Part shown: positions 7,894-13,058 of the stretch, in pieces
How positions within the stretch are numbered: the first letter of the stretch is position 1
Layout of the letters: each line of letters opens with the position of its first letter
The notes under the pieces: generated by a model
Told to the model about the DNA's origin: nothing
The model's input: only the letters and a program-made list of their open reading frames with translations
Databases searched by the model: none
DNA from: an uncultured Lachnospiraceae bacterium
GTDB taxonomy: Bacteria; Bacillota; Clostridia; Lachnospirales; Lachnospiraceae
DNA: 23,675 bases
NCBI GenBank assembly: GCA_910587295.1
Contig: CAJULP010000066.1
Coordinates: forward strand, 1-23,675
Direction: 5' to 3'
Made by a program: the position numbers and the translations under genes

Positions 7894-8637
7894 TTATGGA
7901 AGATCTGTCTCCTGCCGGCCATTAATATCAATCACAGCCAGCTCCGGCCTGTTATTAACACGGGGATAGCCGCTGTGGTCTCCCATCCCCCTAGAGACAA
8001 AGACCGTGCTTTTAGGCAGACGGTACATGCCGCAGCTATACTTGGGGAAAAACCCCGTATCCCCATGATATAATCCCCCGATTACCGGAAGCCGCACCAC
8101 CCCGCCATGATAATGCCCGCAGATCCCAAGATCAATTTCCGTATCTGCCAATGCCTCATAATACAAACTTGGATAATGAGAGATCAAAAGCTTAAATTCC
8201 CTGCTTTGTTCAAACTCCTTGATAAAATCAACACCATATTCATGATACCCTTCCGGGGAAGTAGTCAGACTGCCGATCAGGAACGGCGTTCTTCCTATTA
8301 CCACCTCTTCCGCCCGGTTTACCAACACGTGTATCCCCTTTTCCGATAGCGTCTCCTCAAGCAAAATACCCTTTTCGTACATCAGATAGCTTTCATGGTT
8401 TCCCGGGCTGAAATATACAGGTGCGATCCCCAAAAGGTCTTCACACAGATTCAATAAAATATCCAGATTTTCATCGTCCGCATTCACCATATCTCCCGCC
8501 ATTACAATCAGGTCAGGCTCTAAGATATCAATCTGCTTTATCAGTTCCGTATTGCCCGGGCCAAATTCCCGGTTATGTAGATCCGACAGGACTATGATAC
8601 GTGTATTAGACGCACCTACTATTTTAGGGGAATACAA
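7894..8637 (-). CDS. YkuE-like metallophosphoesterase, N-terminal anchor apparently lost
   Basis: A calcineurin-like binuclear metallophosphoesterase: VLSDLHN (16-22), MAGDMVN (46-52), PGNHESY (78-84), SHYP (about 153) and GHYHGG (about 174) supply the metal ligands. Relatives of this type usually start with a basic stretch and a membrane helix; here the open frame begins only at a TTG (8637), six codons after an in-frame stop, without a convincing ribosome site. A good site (GGGAGG) and ATG lie 44 bases upstream at 8681, but in another frame that runs out after 20 codons. The third frame of the same stretch reads RRKKIKKKRKVVFP, just like a lost anchor sequence. I infer a frameshift and possibly a deletion. 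The catalytic domain is whole. Substrate unknown; the position suggests a role with the polysaccharide genes. Confidence 0.75.
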   Translation of the reverse strand: MYSPKIVGASNTRIIVLSDLHNREFGPGNTELIKQIDILEPDLIVMAGDMVNADDENLDILLNLCEDLLGIAPVYFSPGNHESYLMYEKGILLEETLSEKGIHVLVNRAEEVVIGRTPFLIGSLTTSPEGYHEYGVDFIKEFEQSREFKLLISHYPSLYYEALADTEIDLGICGHYHGGVVRLPVIGGLYHGDTGFFPKYSCGMYRLPKSTVFVSRGMGDHSGYPRVNNRPELAVIDINGRQETDLP

Positions 8638-8710
8638 CTTTCCGCTTCTTCTTTATCTTTTTCCTGCGTCCGGTCCCACATATTCCATCCTCCCTGAAGA
8701 TTTCCTCTGC

Positions 8711-9118
8711 TCACCAACATTCCTGTCTCATCACCCTTACCATTTCCCCGGCCTGTGCATAATCCGCTTCCTCCTCCATACACAGCCATGGCTGTCCGCC
8801 AAGCAGGATATAAGGCGCCCGGATTGCCAGTTCCAAAAAGAAAGCCCCTGCGGTTTTCCCCGCCAGGTCTGTCTTGATCCGGATACGTCGGCGGCCAGCA
8901 TCATAAAGGATCAATTCCCCGTCCATATCCCCTGTAATGTCCGTAATCTCCGACTCGTAACCAACATCTGATTCCCCGTCGCAGACGCACAGACAGGCAA
9001 GGACAATCCCTTTATATGGAACCCTGTACTTGCCGCAATTTAAATCTGCGATCTTAATGCAGCTTGCGGTAAAAGATATCTTTACCGGCCTTAGCGTAAT
9101 ATCCAGATTCTCTTCCAT
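8711..9118 (-). CDS. Hypothetical protein, second gene of the polysaccharide operon
   Basis: A 135-aa protein that I do not recognise. It has no signal peptide or membrane helix. The sequence alternates short hydrophobic strands with charged turns (LDITLRPVKISF, KYRVPYKGIVLACLCVC, GELILYDAGRRRIRIKTD, GAFFLELAIRAPYILLG), suggesting a mostly beta fold of PilZ or PH-like size, but no RxxxR / D-x-S-x-x-G signature is visible, so PilZ is not claimed. Four cysteines do not form a metal motif. The ATG at 9118 follows a GGGGAG site and lies 12 bases after the stop of the 62-aa gene, so both are probably translated from one message that continues into the phosphoesterase and Wzz-like genes. Confidence 0.7.
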   Translation of the reverse strand: MEENLDITLRPVKISFTASCIKIADLNCGKYRVPYKGIVLACLCVCDGESDVGYESEITDITGDMDGELILYDAGRRRIRIKTDLAGKTAGAFFLELAIRAPYILLGGQPWLCMEEEADYAQAGEMVRVMRQECW

Positions 9119-9130
9119 TTTCTCCCCTTA

Positions 9131-9319
9131 TCATGACAAAGCATCTACAGATGTACTTACACAAATTGCTTTGGCGAGTTGCTTTGGCGAGTCACTCTGC
9201 CGTTCAGATATATGCTGTTGTGCCAGCATACCCATAATGAAAATTCTGATTTTTTCGATCACAATATCGTCATTGATGTTTTCAATGTCTTTTTTCAAAA
9301 TTTCCTGTGCTTTTGTCAT
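9131..9319 (-). CDS. Small helical protein heading the polysaccharide operon (possible SinI-like antagonist)
   Basis: A 62-aa protein starting at ATG 9319 with an AAGGAGAG site. Residues 2-36 form a predicted helical hairpin, with the pattern DIENINDDIVIEKIRIFIMGML. The C-terminal tail of the divergently encoded XRE regulator has a similar pattern, SIDSLNDEQVHAVSSFIKYL. Matching short dimerisation motifs in a DNA-binding regulator and a small partner are the hallmark of SinR/SinI, so an antagonist role is a reasonable inference, not a demonstrated one. The last 12 residues arise from a 13-bp tandem duplication (9166-9191) that shifts the frame; with a single copy the protein would end SPKQFV at 50 aa. 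It is the first gene after the minus-strand promoter. Confidence 0.65.
   Translation of the reverse strand: MTKAQEILKKDIENINDDIVIEKIRIFIMGMLAQQHISERQSDSPKQLAKAICVSTSVDALS
9166..9191. repeat. 13-bp tandem duplication inside the 62-aa gene
   Basis: TTGCTTTGGCGAG occurs twice back to back (9166-9178 and 9179-9191, plus strand). As 13 is not a multiple of three, the second copy changes the frame of the minus-strand gene and replaces an early stop with 12 extra codons. Confidence 0.9.
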
Positions 9320-9351
9320 TGCCGCGCTCTCCTTTCATTGCTTATAGCAAC

Positions 9352-9380
9352 AATATACATTGCCTTAAGCAATTTGTTAA
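9352..9380 (-). promoter_or_regulatory. Sigma-A promoter for the polysaccharide operon
   Basis: On the minus strand TTAACA (9375-9380) and TATATT (9352-9357) are 17 bases apart, about 33 bases before the ATG of the 62-aa gene. No other clear promoter was found further down the packed operon, so this one may drive all of the polysaccharide genes. Confidence 0.6.
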
Positions 9381-9404
9381 GCGTGGTATAATAAGGCATG
9401 CATG

Positions 9405-9433
9405 TTGACATAAGCAATATATTTTGTTATGCT
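9405..9433 (+). promoter_or_regulatory. Sigma-A promoter for the XRE regulator
   Basis: A consensus TTGACA (9405-9410) and TATGCT (9428-9433) with a 17-base spacer stand 21 bases before the chosen ATG at 9455. The palindrome at 9411-9435 overlaps it, suggesting autoregulation. Confidence 0.65.
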
Positions 9434-9454
9434 TACCCATATGAGGTGATTATA

Positions 9455-9781
9455 ATGATTTGTGACAGACTAAAAATTCTCATCAAAGAGCTTGGCATAT
9501 CCCAACGCCAGTTTGCAATGAAAATCAATCTCGATGCTGGCTATCTCTCCCGAATCATACAAGGTAAGGTCAACCCGCCTGACAGGATCCTTTTGCTCAT
9601 TGAAAATGTGTTTCACGTCAACAAGGAATGGCTGGAAAACGGCACAGGTGAAATTTTCTATAACTGCAGCATTTCCCTCGCCAAAAAACAAGTCTTAGAA
9701 TCCATAGATTCTCTCAATGACGAACAAGTACACGCTGTTTCTTCCTTCATAAAATACCTGACTGAATATAAACCGGACTAA
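9455..9781 (+). CDS. XRE-family transcriptional regulator (SinR-like layout)
   Basis: A 108-aa Cro/C1-type regulator. The helix-turn-helix covers about residues 16-37 (SQRQFAMKINLDAGYLSRII), followed by QGKVNPPDRILLLIENVF, typical of the XRE fold, and VNKEWLENGTGEIF. Residues 76-105 form a separate helical tail (KKQVLESIDSLNDEQVHAV), likely an oligomerisation element. ATG at 9455 is chosen because GAGGTG sits 6 bases upstream; an earlier in-frame ATG at 9398 would overlap the promoter. It is the only plus-strand protein gene in the window, divergent from the polysaccharide operon, with its own promoter and terminator. Control of that operon and of itself is inferred from the shared operator region. 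Size and two-part structure match SinR, but so do those of many phage-type XRE proteins. Confidence 0.85.
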   Translation: MICDRLKILIKELGISQRQFAMKINLDAGYLSRIIQGKVNPPDRILLLIENVFHVNKEWLENGTGEIFYNCSISLAKKQVLESIDSLNDEQVHAVSSFIKYLTEYKPD

Positions 9782-9826
9782 CCGGCATATAGCTATTTTT
9801 TAATGGGATTTTTAAAGAATGGTTCC

Positions 9827-9880
9827 CCACTACCGCCATCGGTCAGATTTCCGATGAAACGGTAATGGTTTTTGTTTTTT
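9827..9880 (+). terminator. Rho-independent terminator of the XRE gene
   Basis: Stem CCACTACCG (9827-9835) pairs with CGGTAATGG (9860-9868) with one mismatch; inner arms ATCGG and CCGAT extend it, and TTTTTGTTTTTT follows. It lies between the convergent XRE and UPF0210 genes; on the minus strand no clean T-run follows the stem. Confidence 0.8.
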
Positions 9881-9886
9881 ACAGTT

Positions 9887-11251
9887 TTAATTCTTAAAAC
9901 TATGGATCGGCGCCGGAATCCTTCCCCCCCTGTTCACAAACCCGTCGCAGGAAAACCGATTCACCGGCATGACCGGCGCATGGCCAAGCAGCCCGCCAAA
10001 CTCCACACTCTCTCCTACTCCCTTTCCGATCACCGGAATCACCCGCACGGCAGTGGTTTTTTGATTTACCATACCGATCGCCATCTCATCCGCGATCAGA
10101 CCCGCGATCGTCGTATCCTTGGTATCCCCGGGAATTGCGATCATATCAAGGCCTACGGAGCATACACAAGTCATAGCCTCTAATTTCTCCAGCGTCAGCG
10201 CCCCCGCTTCTACCGCATCAATCATCCCCTGATCTTCACTGACCGGGATAAACGCACCGCTTAAACCGCCCACATAAGAAGAGGCCATCACACCGCCTTT
10301 TTTCACTTGATCATTTAAAAGGGCAAGGGCTGCCGTGGTTCCCGGTGCACCTGCATACTCTAAGCCGATCTCGCAAAGGATATCCGCCACACTGTCACCG
10401 ATTGCCGGCGTAGGCGCCAATGACAGATCCACGATCCCAAAAGGCACGCCAAGTCTGGCCGATGCCTCCTGGGCTACAAGCTGCCCAACCCTTGTAACCT
10501 TAAACGCCGTCTTTTTTATGGTCTCGCATAAAACCTCAAAATTCTCTCCCCGCACCTTATTTAGGGCATTCTTTACCACGCCTGGGCCGCTGACCCCCAC
10601 ATTGATGATCTTATCCGCTTCCGTAACCCCATGGAAAGCCCCTGCCATAAACGGATTATCATCCGGCGCATTACAAAATACGACCAGCTTTGCACAGCCT
10701 AAGGAATCCTGCTCTTTCGTGTATTCCGCAGTCTGTTTGACGATCTGTCCCATCAGCTTCACCGCATCCATATTAATCCCGGTCCTGGTGGAACCTAAAT
10801 TCACAGAGCTGCACACCCGTTCCGTCTTTGAAAGGGCTAACGGAATCGACCGGATCAGCAGCTCGTCTGCCGCCGTCATCCCCTTAGACACCAGTGCGGA
10901 ATACCCGCCAATAAAATTGACCCCTACCTGATGGGCCACCTCGTCCAGTGTTTTGGCAATTGCCGCAAAGTCTTCCACACTTTTACATGCCGCACCGCCC
11001 ACTAGGGCAATGGGCGTGACCGAGATCCGCTTATTGACAATGGGAATCCCAAATTCCCTGGAAATTTCCTCCCCTGTCTTTACCAGATCCTTTGCCGCAT
11101 CATAGATCTTATTATAAATTTTTTCCCTCAGCCTGCCCAAATCCGAATCAATACAATCCATCAGTCCGATTCCCATAGTGATCGTGCGCACGTCCAGATT
11201 TTCCTTTGTGATCATATCGTTGGTTTCAACTACTTCAAATAAATTTATCAT
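9887..11251 (-). CDS. UPF0210 / DUF711 family protein
   Basis: A 454-aa cytoplasmic protein of the UPF0210 ("PFL family", DUF711) group, function not established. Characteristic blocks are MINLFEVVETNDMI at the start, ENLDVRTITMGI, VNKRISVTPIALVGGA, VNLGSTRTGINMDAV, GVSGPGVVKNAL and PLGxxFGIVDLSLAPTPAIGDSVA-like sequence near residue 270. The start at 11251 is chosen because the family begins MINL; an ATG four codons upstream (11263, giving MGIS) is possible but its AAAGG is too close. It follows the ACT-domain gene by about 33 bases, a pairing widely conserved in Gram-positive bacteria (SP_0238/SP_0239 type), which suggests that the ACT protein regulates or senses for it. No defects seen. 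Confidence 0.92.
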   Translation of the reverse strand: MINLFEVVETNDMITKENLDVRTITMGIGLMDCIDSDLGRLREKIYNKIYDAAKDLVKTGEEISREFGIPIVNKRISVTPIALVGGAACKSVEDFAAIAKTLDEVAHQVGVNFIGGYSALVSKGMTAADELLIRSIPLALSKTERVCSSVNLGSTRTGINMDAVKLMGQIVKQTAEYTKEQDSLGCAKLVVFCNAPDDNPFMAGAFHGVTEADKIINVGVSGPGVVKNALNKVRGENFEVLCETIKKTAFKVTRVGQLVAQEASARLGVPFGIVDLSLAPTPAIGDSVADILCEIGLEYAGAPGTTAALALLNDQVKKGGVMASSYVGGLSGAFIPVSEDQGMIDAVEAGALTLEKLEAMTCVCSVGLDMIAIPGDTKDTTIAGLIADEMAIGMVNQKTTAVRVIPVIGKGVGESVEFGGLLGHAPVMPVNRFSCDGFVNRGGRIPAPIHSFKN

Positions 11252-11284
11252 ACTTATTCCCATGCCTTTTTTTGTATTTACACC

Positions 11285-11557
11285 TTAAATCCTGTGCATT
11301 TTATCAAATATTTCTTCCTTCTGGCATTTGATATCCACCCCGATGCTCTCCCCAAGCATCCGCATTTCATCGGCCATTTCCCCGAAATGCTTTTCCATCC
11401 TATTCGTGTCCACGATCATCATCATATTAAAATATCCCTGCACGATGGTTTGGGAAATATCCAAAATATTGATCTTATTTTCTGCCAGATAAGTACATAC
11501 CCTTGCGATAATACCTACCGTATCCTTCCCAACTACCGTAATAATCGTCCTGTCCAT
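11285..11557 (-). CDS. UPF0237 ACT-domain protein
   Basis: A 90-aa stand-alone ACT domain: TIITVVGKDTVGIIARVCTY at the start and the ILDISQTIVQGYFNMMMIV strand-turn-strand that forms the ligand-binding dimer interface. ACT domains bind amino acids or related small ligands; GcvR-type relatives act as regulators. The ligand here is unknown. The ATG at 11557 follows AGGGAG. It stands just upstream of UPF0210 and downstream of walJ, separated from the latter by a perfect palindrome. Confidence 0.92.
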   Translation of the reverse strand: MDRTIITVVGKDTVGIIARVCTYLAENKINILDISQTIVQGYFNMMMIVDTNRMEKHFGEMADEMRMLGESIGVDIKCQKEEIFDKMHRI

Positions 11558-11600
11558 TGTTATCTCCCTTCTTTTTCTTCTCGATAATCTTAAACAATTC

Positions 11601-11633
11601 GTCTAGAATCATACAATTTGTATGATTCTAGAC
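11601..11633. repeat. Perfect 33-bp palindrome over the walJ stop codon
   Basis: GTCTAGAATCATACAA (11601-11616) is followed by one base and its exact reverse complement (11618-11633). The minus-strand message would fold into a hairpin of about 14 bp with loop AAATT. It covers the codons SRIIQIV and the stop of walJ. No T-run follows on either strand, so it is not a canonical terminator; an RNA-processing or stability element, or an insertion scar, are alternatives. Confidence 0.85.
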
Positions 11634-12442
11634 AGCTCGCTTCTTGGCGCCACACACATAGGAATATCCGATGCTTTCCAGCTCCTCTTACTGCCAACTC
11701 CTTCTTCCTCTTCCCGCATATGCGCCATGGTGACCTCCACCCGCACCGCCTCATAAGCAAGCTCCGGCAGGTTATTATCCTTACTTAAATGCCCCAGCAC
11801 CACCGCCTGAAGCCGCTCATCCATCAGACTGCAAAGGAGCTGGCCCGCCCGTTCGTTAGACAAATGTCCCCGGTCTCCTAAAATACGCTGCTTCAAATAG
11901 TACGGATAAGGTCCTACCTGGAGCATGTTCACATCATGATTTGCCTCCAGCAAAAGTGCATCCATCCCCCGCAGAGACTCTACCGTATAATCATTATAAT
12001 TTCCAAGATCCGTGATGATCCCCACCCGCTTTTTCCCATGCTGGATACGGTAGGCTACCGGTTCCGCCGCATCGTGGGAAATCTTCATGGGATTACACAC
12101 CAAATCCTTAATGATCACCTTTTCCTCTGCGCAGACAGGATGGAACAGTCCTTCCGGAATACTTCCCAGGGAAGAAACAGATTTGATTGCTTCTACCGTT
12201 CCTTTTGTCGCGTAAATGGGAATCTCATATTTCCTGCTAAGAACCCCCAGCCCCGCAATATGGTCTGCATGCTCATGAGTGATAAAAATACCGTCAATAT
12301 CCCGCATGGACAGATCCAATTCCTTAAGCCCCGCTTCCGTCTTCTTTCCGCTGATCCCCACGTCCACCAAAAGGTGGGTGGTATCAGACCCTACATAAAC
12401 ACAATTTCCGCTGCTCCCACTGGCTATACTGCAAAGTCTCAT
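11609..12442 (-). CDS. walJ: WalJ/YycJ-type MBL-fold metallohydrolase
   Basis: A 277-aa metallo-beta-lactamase fold protein of the YycJ/WalJ family, a probable DNA/nuclease-like hydrolase linked to the WalRK regulon and to coordination of cell division with replication in Firmicutes. MRLCSIASGSSGNCVYVGSD is the family start, HEHADH (56-61) the zinc motif, followed by ISHDAAEPVAYRI, ITDLGNYNDY, LEANHDVNML and VLGHLSKDNNLP near the end. Here it is not next to walRK but behind coaE, whose stop overlaps its ATG (ATGA). A short extra acidic insertion (MREEEEGVGSKRSW) precedes the usual C-terminal ASDIP.CVAPR block. The last codons lie inside a perfect palindrome. Confidence 0.92.
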   Translation of the reverse strand: MRLCSIASGSSGNCVYVGSDTTHLLVDVGISGKKTEAGLKELDLSMRDIDGIFITHEHADHIAGLGVLSRKYEIPIYATKGTVEAIKSVSSLGSIPEGLFHPVCAEEKVIIKDLVCNPMKISHDAAEPVAYRIQHGKKRVGIITDLGNYNDYTVESLRGMDALLLEANHDVNMLQVGPYPYYLKQRILGDRGHLSNERAGQLLCSLMDERLQAVVLGHLSKDNNLPELAYEAVRVEVTMAHMREEEEGVGSKRSWKASDIPMCVAPRSELSRIIQIV

Positions 12443-13044
12443 TTTTCTTTCATTCCCTCTTCCAGTTCCTGATCAATCTGACCGTATGCCTCCAAAAGGC
12501 TGCCGTTGTTATCTATGACAACCTTACAATATTTCCTAAATTCCTCCTCGGAAAGCTGCGTGGCCATGATGGAATCAATTTTCTCTTCCGAATATCCCCT
12601 TGACGACAAAAGCCTTTTTTTTCGGACTTCCTTATCCGCATAAATATACCACATTTCATCCACAATATCCAGATACCCGTCCTCGATCAAAAGAGCCGCT
12701 TCCACAAAAAAGAACCGGATGCTGCCCTTTTCTTTTTCTTTTCCAATCTCATCAAGAATCAGCTCCTTCACCGCCGGATGAATGATGGCATTTACCTTTG
12801 CAAGAAGCTTCTCATCACTGAATATTTTAGCTGCCATACGGCCCTTATCGATGGTTCCGTCCTTATGTAAGATTTCTTTTGACAAAAGAGCTGTCAGTTT
12901 TTCATAGCAAGGCTTTCCCGGCTCTTTTACCCTGTGGGCCGCCTCATCCGCCAATAAGATCTTACAGTTATAATGCCCGCCTATGTATGCAAGCAGTGCG
13001 CTTTTCCCACTGCCCACACCGCCTGTTATCCCGATTACTTTCAC
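12439..13044 (-). CDS. coaE: Dephospho-CoA kinase
   Basis: It catalyses the last step of coenzyme A synthesis, ATP-dependent 3'-phosphorylation of dephospho-CoA. The P-loop GGVGSGKS is at the N-terminus, ADEAAHRV is the substrate loop, IIHPAVKELI and EAALLIEDGYLDIVDEMWYI are family blocks, and RLLSSRGYSEEKIDSIMATQLSEEE is the lid region. About 200 aa, the normal size. A GTG start at 13044 is preferred, as GGAGG sits 5 bases before it and the family usually begins (M)KVIGITGG; ATG at 13056, only 3 bases from the polA stop, would add MEDQ and has no clear ribosome site. It lies between polA and walJ in one operon. Confidence 0.93.
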   Translation of the reverse strand: MKVIGITGGVGSGKSALLAYIGGHYNCKILLADEAAHRVKEPGKPCYEKLTALLSKEILHKDGTIDKGRMAAKIFSDEKLLAKVNAIIHPAVKELILDEIGKEKEKGSIRFFFVEAALLIEDGYLDIVDEMWYIYADKEVRKKRLLSSRGYSEEKIDSIMATQLSEEEFRKYCKVVIDNNGSLLEAYGQIDQELEEGMKEK

Positions 13045-13058
13045 CTGATCCTCCATTG

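Larger units (their letters stand above)
9338..9435. promoter_or_regulatory. Three operator-like inverted repeats between divergent genes
   Basis: Dyads with related half sites are seen: TTGCTTATAGCAA (9338-9350), TTGCCTTAAGCAA (9360-9372), and TAAGCA...TGCTTA with a 13-base gap (9411-9435). The first two flank and touch the -10 box of the minus-strand promoter; the third covers the spacer and -10 box of the XRE gene promoter. This is the expected layout for an autoregulated HTH repressor that also controls the divergent operon. The binding protein is inferred from position only. Confidence 0.55.

Noticed and set aside
8711..9118. PilZ domain
   Set aside because: Size and beta pattern fit loosely, but RxxxR and D-x-S-x-x-G are not present.
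9398..9454. N-terminal extension of the XRE regulator from ATG 9398
   Set aside because: It would place the start within the -35 region of the promoter; the GAGGTG site and family start both indicate 9455.
10335..10931. 198-codon plus-strand open frame opposite UPF0210
   Set aside because: Antisense to strongly conserved family blocks; Ser/Thr/Pro-rich with no ribosome site.
11601..11633. Palindrome as a rho-independent terminator
   Set aside because: No T-run follows on either strand and the stem is A/T-rich, so only a hairpin/repeat is claimed.
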